A stretch of DNA of 64,000 bases from Castellaniella sp044508625 (GCA_044508625.1 JBIQHJ010000015.1:1-64000), one strand, 5' to 3'; positions 1 to 8,609 are shown, counted from the first letter of the stretch. Translations and numbers: made by a program. The notes: generated by a model from the sequence alone, not told the origin.

Positions 1-1720
1 GGCGCGGCTGAGCCGTGCAGGCCGCCTGGGTCGGAATCGCCTCGCCTGCGGCCGCCGGCTGGGTCTTATGCCCCATGGTCGCCGGCAGCGGATCGAGCAG
101 GTCCTCGGGCAGCATGTGGGCGCGGATGGGGTCCGGCCCCGGGTAGAGGCAGCGCAGGCGGCTGAGCAGGCTGCGCATCTCGCGATAATTGCCCGGCCAG
201 GGCAGCCCGGACAGGACTTGCAGGGCGTCGGGCGCGAGGCGCCCGCCCAGGGCCTCGTAGCGCTCGCGCAGGAACTCGGGGAGGCCGGGTCGGCTGCGCA
301 GGGGCGGCAGGCGGATGGGCATGCCCTGCAGGCGATAGTACAGGTCGGCGCGGAAGCGGCCCTCGGCCACCAGGGCCTTGAGATCCTGGTGGCTGGCGCT
401 GATCAGCCCGAATTCGAGGGGAATCCGCTTGTCCGAGCCCAGCGGCTGGACCTCGCGTTCCTGGAGGACCCGCAGCAGGCGGGTCTGCAAGCCCAGGGGC
501 ATGTCGCCGATCTCGTCGAGGAACACGATGCCGTGCTGCGCCTGCCGCAGCAGGCCGCGCGCGCCGTCGCGGCGGGCGCCGGTGAAGGCGCCGGACTCGT
601 AGCCAAAGAGTTCAGACTCGACCAGGGATTCGGGCAGGGCGGCGCAGTTGATGGCCACGAAGCCGCCCCCGCGCCAGGCGCTGCGGGCATGGATGTGGCG
701 GGCGAGCACCTCTTTCCCGGTGCCGGTCTCGCCGTGCAGCAGGACGGCCAGGCCGGCATCCACGGCGCGCACGGCCTGCTCGAGCAGGGGACGGCTGATC
801 GCGTCGGGCTCGGGCAGGGCCCGGGCGGCGGGCGCCGGCGGGGGCGGATGCGCGGCGGCGCGTCCCCGGACGGGGGCCCGGGCCGGGACGTGCAGGCGGC
901 CGGTCATGCGGCGGCCGTCCGGGCGGCGCAGGAGGCCGTCGCGGGTGTCCAGCGGGCCGTCCAGCCAGCGGTCGACCGGGGTGCCGATCACGCCCCAGTC
1001 GGCGCCCAGGGCCATCAGGGCGGCCTCGTTGGCGCCGGCGATGTGCTTGTCGTCGTCCAGCAGCAGGATGCCATGCCCGGCCTCGCCGCCCGGCGAGGCC
1101 TCGGGCGTGAATTCGAGGCGCAGGAGCGGGGTGTCGCACAGCACGCGGTCGGCAATCTGGCGGGCGACCGTCCAGACCAGCCCAAGCGCATAGTCCTGCA
1201 CCTCGTCGGCGGGGCCGGACAGGTCCAGGATGCCGAGGATCTCGCCCGTGGCCGAGAAGATCGGGGCCGCGTGGCAGCTCAGGATGCTGTTGCAGGGCAG
1301 GAAGTGCTCGCGCCCGTGCACGCGCACCGGCTTGCCGTCGTGCAGGGCCGTGCCGATGGCATTGGTGCCGCGCATCGGCTCGGACCAGCTCACGCCCGGC
1401 TGCAGCGCGACGCGCCGCGCCTTGTCGAGGAAGGACTTGCAGCCCTCCTCGTGGAGGATCAGGCCGCTGGGGTCGGTGAGCAGCGCCAGGCCGCGGGCCG
1501 CGCCCGCCATGGCCCCCAGCGCGCCGATCGCCGGCCCGGCGTGGCGCAGCAGGCGCTGGCTGGCCTCGCGGCGCGCGGCCAGGTCGGCGCGCGGCAGCGG
1601 GCTGGGGTCGGCGAGCAGGGCCGGATCGAGCTTGGCGCAGCGCTCCCAGGAGCGGCGGATGCGGGCGAGCGGGTCCTGGCGTGCGCTCGGCGCCAGGCCC
1701 AATGGCGGGGGTGTCGGCAT
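1..1720 (-). CDS. Sigma-54-dependent activator, AcoR/DhaR-like (3' end outside window)
   Basis: This is an enhancer-binding activator of sigma-54 RNA polymerase. The visible part has an N-terminal GAF-like sensor region (roughly residues 50-220), a proline/alanine-rich linker, then an AAA+ domain with Walker A GETGTGKE and the sigma-54 contact motif GAFTGA. The Fis-type HTH expected at the C-terminus lies beyond base 1. The start is the ATG at 1720, preceded by GGGAGG. It is divergent from the aldehyde dehydrogenase gene at 1994, which carries a -24/-12 promoter and two palindromes, so that gene is the probable target. Family comparison suggests an acetoin/alcohol-type activator; the inducer cannot be read from the sequence. 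Confidence 0.88.
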   Translation of the reverse strand, partial: MPTPPPLGLAPSARQDPLARIRRSWERCAKLDPALLADPSPLPRADLAARREASQRLLRHAGPAIGALGAMAGAARGLALLTDPSGLILHEEGCKSFLDKARRVALQPGVSWSEPMRGTNAIGTALHDGKPVRVHGREHFLPCNSILSCHAAPIFSATGEILGILDLSGPADEVQDYALGLVWTVARQIADRVLCDTPLLRLEFTPEASPGGEAGHGILLLDDDKHIAGANEAALMALGADWGVIGTPVDRWLDGPLDTRDGLLRRPDGRRMTGRLHVPARAPVRGRAAAHPPPPAPAARALPEPDAISRPLLEQAVRAVDAGLAVLLHGETGTGKEVLARHIHARSAWRGGGFVAINCAALPESLVESELFGYESGAFTGARRDGARGLLRQAQHGIVFLDEIGDMPLGLQTRLLRVLQEREVQPLGSDKRIPLEFGLISASHQDLKALVAEGRFRADLYYRLQGMPIRLPPLRSRPGLPEFLRERYEALGGRLAPDALQVLSGLPWPGNYREMRSLLSRLRCLYPGPDPIRAHMLPEDLLDPLPATMGHKTQPAAAGEAIPTQAACTAQPR

Positions 1721-1754
1721 ATGGCCTCCCGGGTCCCGGATTGCGACGATGAGG

Positions 1755-1794
1755 TGTCGCGCCATGCGACAGCGGGGTGTCGCGCTTTGCGATA
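1755..1794. promoter_or_regulatory. Tandem upstream activator sites for the sigma-54 activator
   Basis: Two 17-bp inverted repeats lie in tandem: TGTCGC-N5-GCGACA at 1755-1771 and TGTCGC-N5-GCGATA at 1778-1794, with centres 23 bp apart. They lie about 100 bp upstream of the -24/-12 promoter, the usual placement for enhancer sites of an AcoR-like protein. Binding by the adjacent regulator is inferred. Confidence 0.7.
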
Positions 1795-1890
1795 ATTCCT
1801 TGTTTTTGAAAGGCAAGTATGCCATCCAGGCCGGCCGATGGGAAGCGCCGCGCAAGGCCTGGCCTCCGTTTGCGCCGCTCTCGAAAAACC

Positions 1891-1906
1891 CGGCATGGTT
1901 GTTGCA
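1891..1906 (+). promoter_or_regulatory. Sigma-54 (-24/-12) promoter of the aldehyde dehydrogenase gene
   Basis: The sequence CGGCATGGTTGTTGCA matches the consensus TGGCACG-N4-TTGC(A/T). The invariant GG (1892-1893) and GC (1904-1905) are separated by exactly ten bases. Transcription would start near 1917 and leave a leader of about 75 nt before the ATG at 1994. Confidence 0.78.
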
Positions 1907-1993
1907 TTGAATGGGGTACGGCCCGCGACAGCGACGGGGCGCCCCGGGGCCCGGCCCGCCGTGCCCGCCATTCGATTCAAACAGGAGACCAGC

Positions 1994-3520
1994 ATGGACA
2001 TGAGCGATCTGCAGCACTTTGGCATCGACATCGGCTTCCCCTACAAGAACCACTACGAGAACTACATCGGCGGGCGCTGGGTCGCGCCGGCCGGCGGCCA
2101 GTATTTCGACAATATCTCGCCCATCACCGGGCAGGTGTTCTGCGAGGTGCCGCGCTCGGACGCCGCGGACGTGGACGCCGCGCTGGACGCGGCGCACGCC
2201 GCCCGCAAGGCCTGGGGCCAGGCTTCCGTGGCCGAGCGCGCGGGCGTGCTGCTGCGCATGGCCGACCGCATGGAGCAGAACCTGCACATGCTGGCGGTGG
2301 CCGAGACCATCGACAACGGCAAGCCGCTGCGCGAGACCATGGCGGCCGACCTGCCGCTGGCGATCGACCACCTGCGCTATTTCGCGGGCTGCATCCGCGC
2401 CCAGGAGGGCGGGATCTCCGAGATCGACAAGAACACCGTGGCCTATCATTTCCACGAGCCCATGGGCGTGGTGGGGCAGATCATCCCGTGGAACTTCCCG
2501 CTGCTGATGGCCGCCTGGAAGCTCGGCCCCGCCCTGGCCGCGGGCAACTGCGTGGTCATGAAGCCCGCCGAGCAGACGCCGGCCTCCATCCTGGTCCTGA
2601 TGGAACTGGTCGGCGACCTGCTGCCCGCGGGCGTGCTCAACATCGTCAACGGCTACGGCAAGGAGGCCGGCGCGGCGCTCGCCTCGAGCAAGCGCATCGC
2701 CAAGATCGCCTTCACCGGCTCGACGCCGACGGGGCGCCACATCCTGCACGCCGCCGCCGACAGCCTGATCCCGAGCACGGTCGAGCTCGGCGGCAAGAGC
2801 CCCAATGTCTTCTTCGCCGACGTGATGGACCGCGACGACGCCTTTCTCGACAAGGCGCTCGAGGGGCTGAGCATGTTCGCGCTCAACCAGGGCGAGGTGT
2901 GCACCTGCCCCTCGCGCATCCTGGTCCAGGAATCCATCTACGAGCGCTTCATCGAGCGCGCCATCAAGCGGGTCGAGTCCATGAAGACCGGCCACCCGCT
3001 GGACGCCTCCACCATGCTCGGCGCGCAAGTGTCCAAGGCGCAGATGGACAAGATCCTCGGCTACATCGACATCGGCCGCGAGGAGGGCGCCCAGTGCCTG
3101 ACCGGGGGCGCGCGCAACGTGCCGGCCGAGGGGCTGGACCAGGGTTTCTACGTCAAGCCCACGCTGCTGTTCGGCGAGAACGACATGCGCGTGTTCCAGG
3201 AGGAGATCTTCGGGCCGGTGGCTTCGGTCACGACGTTCAAGGACGAGGACGAGGCCATCGCCATCGCCAACGACACCGACTACGGCCTGGGCGCCGGGGT
3301 GTGGACGCGCGACGGCTCGCGGGCCTATCGCATGGGCCGCGAGATCCAGGCCGGGCGCGTGTGGACCAACTGCTACCACCTGTACCCGGCGCACGCCGCC
3401 TTCGGCGGCTACAAGCAGTCCGGCATCGGCCGCGAGACCCACAAGATGGCGCTCAACGCCTACCAGCAGACCAAGTGCCTGCTGGTGAGCTACAGCCCCG
3501 AGGCCCTCGGGTTCTTCTGA
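1994..3520 (+). CDS. acoD: NAD-dependent aldehyde dehydrogenase, acetaldehyde dehydrogenase II type
   Basis: This 508-residue aldehyde dehydrogenase oxidises an aliphatic aldehyde to the acid with NAD+. The N-terminus (FPYKNHYENYIGGRWVAP) and length match the AcoD/ExaC branch. The catalytic glutamate is E264 in VELGGKSP and the nucleophile is C303 in NQGEVCTC. The ATG at 1994 follows CAGGAGACC; longer upstream frames lack a ribosome binding site and overlap the promoter. The sigma-54 promoter and the divergent activator indicate inducible expression. The exact aldehyde is uncertain; acetaldehyde is the best guess from the family. Confidence 0.88.
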   Translation: MDMSDLQHFGIDIGFPYKNHYENYIGGRWVAPAGGQYFDNISPITGQVFCEVPRSDAADVDAALDAAHAARKAWGQASVAERAGVLLRMADRMEQNLHMLAVAETIDNGKPLRETMAADLPLAIDHLRYFAGCIRAQEGGISEIDKNTVAYHFHEPMGVVGQIIPWNFPLLMAAWKLGPALAAGNCVVMKPAEQTPASILVLMELVGDLLPAGVLNIVNGYGKEAGAALASSKRIAKIAFTGSTPTGRHILHAAADSLIPSTVELGGKSPNVFFADVMDRDDAFLDKALEGLSMFALNQGEVCTCPSRILVQESIYERFIERAIKRVESMKTGHPLDASTMLGAQVSKAQMDKILGYIDIGREEGAQCLTGGARNVPAEGLDQGFYVKPTLLFGENDMRVFQEEIFGPVASVTTFKDEDEAIAIANDTDYGLGAGVWTRDGSRAYRMGREIQAGRVWTNCYHLYPAHAAFGGYKQSGIGRETHKMALNAYQQTKCLLVSYSPEALGFF

Positions 3521-3587
3521 GGCCCCGCGCCGGCGGGCGGCCTCGCGCGGCGCCCCGCCGCTACCACCCCGGCTTGACCCCGGCCGT

Positions 3588-4463
3588 TCATGTCCCGGCC
3601 CGCTGGCGGAAGGCCTTGGGCGACATGCCCGAGGCCTTTTTGAAGAAGCGGGTGAAATACGCCGGATCCGAGAATCCCAGCTCGTACGAGATCTCGCTGA
3701 TCGTCATCGAGGTGTACACCAGGCTGCGGCCGGCCTCGAGCAGCAGGCGTTCGTGGATGAGCTCGAGCGGGGACTTGCCCGCGTGCCCGCGGGTGACCAC
3801 GTTCAGGTGCGCCGGGGTGATGCCGAGGGTCCGGGCGTAGTAGGCCACGTCGTGGTGGGCGGTGTGGGCGCGGTCCAGCAGCTCGCCGAAGCGGGTGAAA
3901 TGCTCGTGGCTGCGCGGCCGCGGGACGATGCGCTGGCCGACCGGCCGATTGCGCCGCAGCCAGACGTAGATCAGGGTGAGCAGGGCCTCGATCTGTATGC
4001 CGCGGTAGGGCGCCCGCGCGGTGTATTCGGCGTTGAGGCGGGTGAAGGCGTTGCGGATGTAGTCCTGGTCGCCGCGACGCTCGAGCACGTGGATGTGGGG
4101 CAGGGCGGGCAGCGGGGCGCTCTCGTCGAGATTGCGCGAGAGCTGGGCGAGCAGCGGGTAGGCGATGGTCATCACGTAGCCCTGGCAATCGTGGTCGAAC
4201 TCGAAGCCGTGGACGAAGGTCTGCGGCACCTCGACGACCTGGCGCCCCGCCAGCCGGTGCCGCCGCTCGTCGAGCTGCACGATCGCCTTGCCCTCGTGCA
4301 GGTACAGGATCTGGTAGAGCCCGGTATGGCGGTGGGGCCGTATATGCCAATTGTGCAACTTGCTGCGCGAGGCGATGGTTTCGCAATGGACCAGGTCCGG
4401 CGTGGGCCACTCGTCGCGGCCGCCGTAGAGTTTGAAGATCGGAACCTGGCGCGCATATTCCAT
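3588..4463 (-). CDS. pobR: AraC-family regulator, PobR-like
   Basis: This 291-residue protein has an N-terminal cupin-like sensing half (HNWHIRPHRHTGLYQ, residues about 25-110) and a C-terminal AraC DNA-binding half ending in the typical GFSDPAYFTRFFKKASGMSPKAFR. The start is the ATG at 4463 (MEYARQ). It is divergent from pobA, the arrangement known for pobR, so it probably activates pobA in response to 4-hydroxybenzoate. A paralogue at 11325-12257 shares the opening VPI(F/Y)KLYG...CETIA and may respond to a related acid. Family assignment is firm; the effector is inferred from position. Confidence 0.86.
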   Translation of the reverse strand: MEYARQVPIFKLYGGRDEWPTPDLVHCETIASRSKLHNWHIRPHRHTGLYQILYLHEGKAIVQLDERRHRLAGRQVVEVPQTFVHGFEFDHDCQGYVMTIAYPLLAQLSRNLDESAPLPALPHIHVLERRGDQDYIRNAFTRLNAEYTARAPYRGIQIEALLTLIYVWLRRNRPVGQRIVPRPRSHEHFTRFGELLDRAHTAHHDVAYYARTLGITPAHLNVVTRGHAGKSPLELIHERLLLEAGRSLVYTSMTISEISYELGFSDPAYFTRFFKKASGMSPKAFRQRAGT

Positions 4464-4482
4464 ATTCACAATTTTAACTGTC

Positions 4483-4494
4483 AAAAATCCATTC
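4483..4494. promoter_or_regulatory. Candidate AraC half-site in the pobR-pobA intergenic region
   Basis: AAAAATCCATTC here matches AAAAGTCCATTC at 12310-12321 in 11 of 12 positions. Both copies lie between an AraC-type gene on the minus strand and an enzyme gene on the plus strand. Recurrence in the two equivalent positions suggests a regulator half-site; no binding data are available. Confidence 0.4.
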
Positions 4495-4581
4495 AAAAAG
4501 TATCTCGGCGGGCGCAAGATGATGGGCCAGGAGGGGTGCGCGGCCCGCGTGGCGCGGGCCCGCCCCGCCGGAGAAACCATC

Positions 4582-5763
4582 ATGAAGACACAAGTCGCCA
4601 TCATCGGCGCGGGGCCCTCGGGCCTGCTGCTGGGCCAACTGCTGCACAAGCGGGGCATCGACAACGTCGTCCTCGAGCGGCGCAGCCCCGATTACGTCCT
4701 GAGCCGGATCCGCGCCGGCGTGCTCGAGCACGGTTTCGTCGACCTCATGCGCGAGGCCGGCGTGACGGAGCACATGGACCGCGAGGGCCACGTCCACGAG
4801 GGCTTTTCGATCATGTTCGACGGCCGGCGCGAGCGCATCGACCTCAAGGGACTGACCGGCGGCCATACCGTGATGATCTACGGCCAGACCGAGGTGACGC
4901 GCGACCTGATGGCCGCGCGCGCCGCGAGCGGGGCGCCGTCGTTCTACGAGGCGGAGGACGTGGCCCTGCACGACATCGATTCCGGGCATCCCCGTGTCAC
5001 CTTTCGCAAGGACGGGCGCGACATCACCCTCGAGTGCGATTATATTGCGGGCTGCGACGGTTTCCACGGGCCCTCGCGCAAGGCGATCCCGCGCGACGTG
5101 ATCCGCGAATACGAGCGCGTGTATCCCTTCGGCTGGCTGGGGCTGCTGGCCGACACCCATCCGGTCGAGGACGAGCTGATCTACGTGAGCCATCCGCGCG
5201 GCTTCGCCCTGTGCAGCATGCGCTCGCCCACGCGCAGCCGCTACTACGTGCAGGTCCCCCTGACCGAGAAGGTCGAGGACTGGTCCGACGAGCGTTTCTG
5301 GGACGAATTGCGCGCGCGCCTGCCCGCGGACGTGGCGGCCAAGCTCGAGACCGGGCCCTCGCTGGAAAAGAGCATCGCGCCCCTGCGCAGCTTCGTGGTC
5401 GAGCCCATGCAGCACGGGCGCCTGTTCCTGGTGGGCGATGCGGCCCACATCGTGCCGCCCACGGGTGCCAAGGGCCTGAACCTGGCCGCCAGCGATGTAT
5501 ACACCTTGTATAAATTGATGTGCAAGGCCTACCTGGACGACCGCCCCGAGATGCTGCAGCGGTATTCCGAGATCTGCCTGCGGCGCATCTGGAAGGCCGA
5601 GCGCTTTTCCTGGTGGATGACCTCGGTGCTGCACCGCTTCGACCACGATCCCTTCAGCGCGCGCATCCAGCAGGCCGAGGCCGCCTACTGCATCAGCACG
5701 GTGGCGGCGCGCACCTGCATCGCCGAGAACTACGTGGGCCTGCCCTACGAGATCATCGACTGA
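4582..5763 (+). CDS. pobA: 4-hydroxybenzoate 3-monooxygenase
   Basis: This FAD-dependent hydroxylase converts 4-hydroxybenzoate, NADPH and O2 to protocatechuate. It has 393 residues, the normal PobA length. The FAD dinucleotide fold GAGPSG lies at residues 9-14, the second FAD motif GDAAHIVPPTGAKGLN is near residues 285-300, and RIRAGVLEHGFVDLMREAGV is typical of PobA. The start ATG at 4582 follows CCGGAGAAACC. The product feeds both LigAB pairs in this window. Codons for DVYTLYKLM (5494-5520) are unusually AT-rich for this gene and overlap an operator-like sequence described separately. Confidence 0.96.
   Translation: MKTQVAIIGAGPSGLLLGQLLHKRGIDNVVLERRSPDYVLSRIRAGVLEHGFVDLMREAGVTEHMDREGHVHEGFSIMFDGRRERIDLKGLTGGHTVMIYGQTEVTRDLMAARAASGAPSFYEAEDVALHDIDSGHPRVTFRKDGRDITLECDYIAGCDGFHGPSRKAIPRDVIREYERVYPFGWLGLLADTHPVEDELIYVSHPRGFALCSMRSPTRSRYYVQVPLTEKVEDWSDERFWDELRARLPADVAAKLETGPSLEKSIAPLRSFVVEPMQHGRLFLVGDAAHIVPPTGAKGLNLAASDVYTLYKLMCKAYLDDRPEMLQRYSEICLRRIWKAERFSWWMTSVLHRFDHDPFSARIQQAEAAYCISTVAARTCIAENYVGLPYEIID
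5495..5515. promoter_or_regulatory. Operator-like GTATAC element inside pobA
   Basis: ATGTATAC-ACC-TTGTATAAA resembles the paired GTATAC element upstream of the metF-like gene (6697-6717) in about 17 of 21 positions. It sits in coding sequence where GTA, TTG, TAT and AAA codons replace the usual GC-ending codons. It could be a remote operator for the GntR regulator encoded between the two copies, or chance. Confidence 0.3.
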
Positions 5764-5784
5764 GCATTTCCCCGCGGCGCGGGC

Positions 5785-6543
5785 TCAGGGATTGGCCGGC
5801 GCCTGGATCAGCGCCCCGCCGTGCACCAGCCGGATGGCCTTGCGATTGGCCAGCGCGTAGCGCAGGTTGCGGTGGGCGATCCTGGCGTGCTCGCGCATCA
5901 GGGATTCCGCCCGGTGCCCCTGGCGCAGTTCGATCGCCTCGACGACCGCCCGGTGGCCCTCCTGGGCCAGCGTCAGGATCAGCCGCGCCTGGGGGGCGTC
6001 GAGCTGGGCCTTGACGAAGCCGTTGGGCGAGGCGAAGGGCAGGCGCGTCATGCGGTCGAACTCGCGCGCGAGCAGCTCGCTGCCCGACATGGCGATCAGC
6101 AGCTTGTGGAACTGCTCGTTGAACTTGATGTAGCGCTCGAAGTCCTCGGCCGAGATTTCCGGCTGGTCGATGATCCGGTCCACCGCCGAGACGATTTCAT
6201 GCGCCTTGGCGAGCAGCACGGGGCTCGCGCCGTGCTCGGCGGCGAAGCGCGCCGCCATGCCTTCCAGCGTGCCGCGCAGCTCGATCGCGTCGTGCACGTC
6301 GCGCTCGGTGAAGGTCTTGACGGCATAGCCGCCGCCCACGATTTCCTCCAGCAGGCCTTCCTCGGCCAGCCTCTGCAGCGCGGCCCGCACCGGCGTGCGC
6401 GAGACCCCCAGGCGTTCCACCACCGCGAGCTCGGACAGGCGCTCGTTGGGCGCCAGCTCGCCGTCCAGGATCAGGTTGCGCAATTCCAGCAGCGCGCGGG
6501 TGGTCTGGTTCGGAGTCGATTGCGGGAAGTCGTTAGTGGCCAT
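5785..6543 (-). CDS. GntR-family regulator (FCD type), VanR-like
   Basis: This 252-residue regulator has an N-terminal winged HTH (ELAVVERLGVSRTPVRAALQRLAEEG, about residues 42-68) and a C-terminal all-helical FCD effector domain with histidine/aspartate metal-ligand-type residues. It is divergent from the metF-like/purU/ligM genes, with 192 bases between starts containing two GTATAC palindromes. This predicts repression of the O-demethylation module and derepression by vanillate or a related methoxy-aromatic. The ATG at 6543 is chosen because the frame begins a typical FCD-GntR N-terminus there; no clear ribosome binding site is visible. Confidence 0.84.
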   Translation of the reverse strand: MATNDFPQSTPNQTTRALLELRNLILDGELAPNERLSELAVVERLGVSRTPVRAALQRLAEEGLLEEIVGGGYAVKTFTERDVHDAIELRGTLEGMAARFAAEHGASPVLLAKAHEIVSAVDRIIDQPEISAEDFERYIKFNEQFHKLLIAMSGSELLAREFDRMTRLPFASPNGFVKAQLDAPQARLILTLAQEGHRAVVEAIELRQGHRAESLMREHARIAHRNLRYALANRKAIRLVHGGALIQAPANP

Positions 6544-6696
6544 TGCGTCGGATGGCCGGGCGGGATGCCGGCCGGCGTTTGATTGCGTCGGGCGCCGGCG
6601 GTCCGGGGCGCCGGGGACGAGGAATGTCGACGGACGATGCGAGGAATTATATACAGGAGGCGCCGCGCCAAAAGTATTTGCACCTGTCCTGATTTT

Positions 6697-6717
6697 ATGT
6701 ATACTACTTGTATACAA
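6697..6717. promoter_or_regulatory. Paired GTATAC palindromes, probable GntR operator
   Basis: ATGTATACTA (6697-6706) and the perfect palindrome TTGTATACAA (6708-6717) are centred 11 bp apart, one helical turn. They lie just upstream of the ribosome binding site AAGGAG of the metF-like gene. Their T-GT-N-AC-A symmetry fits the half-sites of FCD-type GntR repressors, and the divergent gntR gene is adjacent. Confidence 0.55.
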
Positions 6718-6735
6718 CAAAAGGAGACAGATGTG

Positions 6736-7614
6736 ATGGAACTGGAAACGGCGTGCCATACGGCCTCCCGCGGCCCGTCCCCCGACACCTTGCTGTCGGG
6801 GTATTCCCTTGAAATGACGGCGCACGGCCTGCCCGCGCTCGAAAAGGCGGCCTACGCGATCGCGCCGGGCACGCCCATCTCGATCACCTTCCTGCCCGGC
6901 GAGGACTACGCGGCGCGGGTACGCGCCGCGCAAGGGGTGCGCCGCCTGGGCTTCGTCCCGGTGCCGCATCTCTCGGCCCGCCGCATCGGCGGCTCGGCGG
7001 AACTCGAGGACTTCGTGGGCGCGCTGGTGGACGTGGCGCAGGTCGACCGGGTCTTCGTGGTCGGCGGCGACCCCGAGCGGCCCCTGGGGCCGTATGCCGA
7101 CGCGCTGGCCCTGATCCGCAGCGGCGTGCTGGCGCGCCATGGCGTGCGCCACGCCGGGATCGCCGGCTATCCGGAGGGGCATCCGGCGATTCCCGCCGAG
7201 CGCCTGTGGGAGGCCCTGCAAGACAAGTCCGCCGCGCTCGCCGAGCAGGGCATCCAGCCCTTCATCGTGACGCAGTTCGGTTTCGAGGCCGCGCCCATCC
7301 TCGCCTGGTTCGGCGAGCTGCGGGCGCGCGGCATCGCGTGCCCGGTGCGCATCGGCGTGCCCGGCCCGGCCAGGATGGGCACGCTGCTGCGCTACGCGGC
7401 GCAGTGCGGCGTGGGCGCCTCGGCGCGCGTGATGAACCGCTACGGCCTGTCCATCACGCGCCTGATCAATACGGTGGGCCCCGCCACCCTGGTCGCCGAC
7501 CTGATGGCCGGCCTGAAAGACGCCCAGGACGTGGCCCTGCATTTCTACGCCTTCGGCGGCTTCCAGAACACGGCCGAATGGGTCCGTTCCTTTCGCGAGG
7601 CCCGCCATGGATAG
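6736..7614 (+). CDS. Methylenetetrahydrofolate reductase-like protein
   Basis: This 292-residue MetF-family TIM-barrel flavoprotein is best placed to oxidise 5-methyl-THF, made by the LigM demethylase downstream, to 5,10-methylene-THF. Family features include ISITFLPGED near the start, FVVGGDP, IAGYPEGHP and the FIVTQFGFE segment; C-terminal features resemble MetF partners of aromatic demethylases rather than housekeeping MetF. The ATG at 6736 is nine bases after AGGAG; an out-of-frame ATG at 6731 stops at once, and an in-frame GTG at 6733 is a less likely alternative. The gene overlaps purU by eight bases, so the two are probably co-translated. Confidence 0.85.
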   Translation: MELETACHTASRGPSPDTLLSGYSLEMTAHGLPALEKAAYAIAPGTPISITFLPGEDYAARVRAAQGVRRLGFVPVPHLSARRIGGSAELEDFVGALVDVAQVDRVFVVGGDPERPLGPYADALALIRSGVLARHGVRHAGIAGYPEGHPAIPAERLWEALQDKSAALAEQGIQPFIVTQFGFEAAPILAWFGELRARGIACPVRIGVPGPARMGTLLRYAAQCGVGASARVMNRYGLSITRLINTVGPATLVADLMAGLKDAQDVALHFYAFGGFQNTAEWVRSFREARHG

Positions 7615-8581
7615 CCCGGCGACGACGGCGCAGGCCTCCGGCCGCGCAGCGGCGCCGCAATCCCCCGGCCGCGCGGCGGCGATGCCGGATCCGGCGCGGC
7701 AGGATGACGGCGCGGCGCGGCCCGCGGCCGCGGGCCGCGGCCACATCCTCACCCTGTCCTGCGAGGACAGGCCCGGTCTGGTGGCGGCCGTGGCTGGCAC
7801 GCTGGCGCGCCACGGCGGCAACATCCTCGAGGCGCAGCAGTTCGACGACCTGCTCTCGGGGCGGTTCTTCATGCGCGTCGTGTTCAACCTGCACCAGGAC
7901 ACGAGCCTCGAACGCCTGCGGGCCGAGTTTCCCCAGGCGGTGGACGCCCGGGCCATGAGCTGGAACATCCGACCGGGCGGCCAGCGCCGGCGCGTGCTGC
8001 TCATGGTCTCGCGCTTCGACCACTGCCTGGGCGACCTCCTGTACCGCTGCCGCGTGGGCGAACTCGACATGGACGTGGTGGGCATCGTCTCGAACCATCC
8101 CCGCGAGGCCCTCAACATCTCCCTGATCGGGCAGATCCCCTTCCATCACCTGCCGGTCGAGCCGGGCCGCAAGGCCGAGCAGGAGGCCCAGGTGATGCGC
8201 CTGATCTCGGACACCGGCGCCGAGCTCGTGGTCCTCGCCCGCTACATGCAGATCCTGTCGGACGAGTTCGCGGCGTGGCTCGAGGGGCGGTGCATCAACA
8301 TCCACCACAGCTTCCTGCCGGGCTTCAAGGGCGCGCGGCCCTACCACCAGGCCTATGCGCGCGGGGTCAAGATGATCGGCGCGACCGCGCACTACGTGAC
8401 CGGCGACCTGGACGAGGGGCCGATCATCGCGCAGGAGGTCGAGCAGATCACCCACGCCGACGGCCCCGACGACCTGGTGCGCAAGGGGCGCGACATCGAG
8501 CGCCGGGTGCTGGCGCGCGCCGTGCGCTACCACCTCGAGGACCGCGTGCTGCTCAACGGCGGCAAGACGGTCGTCTTTTAG
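7607..8581 (+). CDS. purU: Formyltetrahydrofolate deformylase
   Basis: This enzyme hydrolyses 10-formyl-THF to formate and THF. It has 324 residues: a low-complexity Ala/Arg/Pro N-terminal stretch (about 1-44) absent from typical PurU, an ACT domain (about 45-120), and a formyltransferase-fold catalytic domain with NIHHSFLPGFKGARPY and TGDLDEGPII. Its position between the MetF-like gene and ligM suggests it regenerates free THF for O-demethylation and releases the methyl carbon as formate. A start at the ATG 7682 would remove part of the odd extension. The stop codon lies inside an 18-bp exact tandem repeat. Confidence 0.92.
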   Translation: MDSPATTAQASGRAAAPQSPGRAAAMPDPARQDDGAARPAAAGRGHILTLSCEDRPGLVAAVAGTLARHGGNILEAQQFDDLLSGRFFMRVVFNLHQDTSLERLRAEFPQAVDARAMSWNIRPGGQRRRVLLMVSRFDHCLGDLLYRCRVGELDMDVVGIVSNHPREALNISLIGQIPFHHLPVEPGRKAEQEAQVMRLISDTGAELVVLARYMQILSDEFAAWLEGRCINIHHSFLPGFKGARPYHQAYARGVKMIGATAHYVTGDLDEGPIIAQEVEQITHADGPDDLVRKGRDIERRVLARAVRYHLEDRVLLNGGKTVVF

Positions 8582-8609
8582 TCTTCAACCATCTTTTAGT
8601 CTTCAACCA
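8574..8609. repeat. Exact 18-bp tandem duplication across the purU stop
   Basis: The unit TCTTTTAGTCTTCAACCA occurs at 8574-8591 and again at 8592-8609 without mismatch. The first copy contains the purU stop codon TAG (8579-8581). This looks like a recent slippage duplication in the purU-ligM gap. Confidence 0.9.

Noticed and set aside
68..1795. 575-codon plus-strand frame at the left edge
   Set aside because: The opposite strand encodes a clear sigma-54 activator (GETGTGKE, GAFTGA); the plus-strand frame has no family features.
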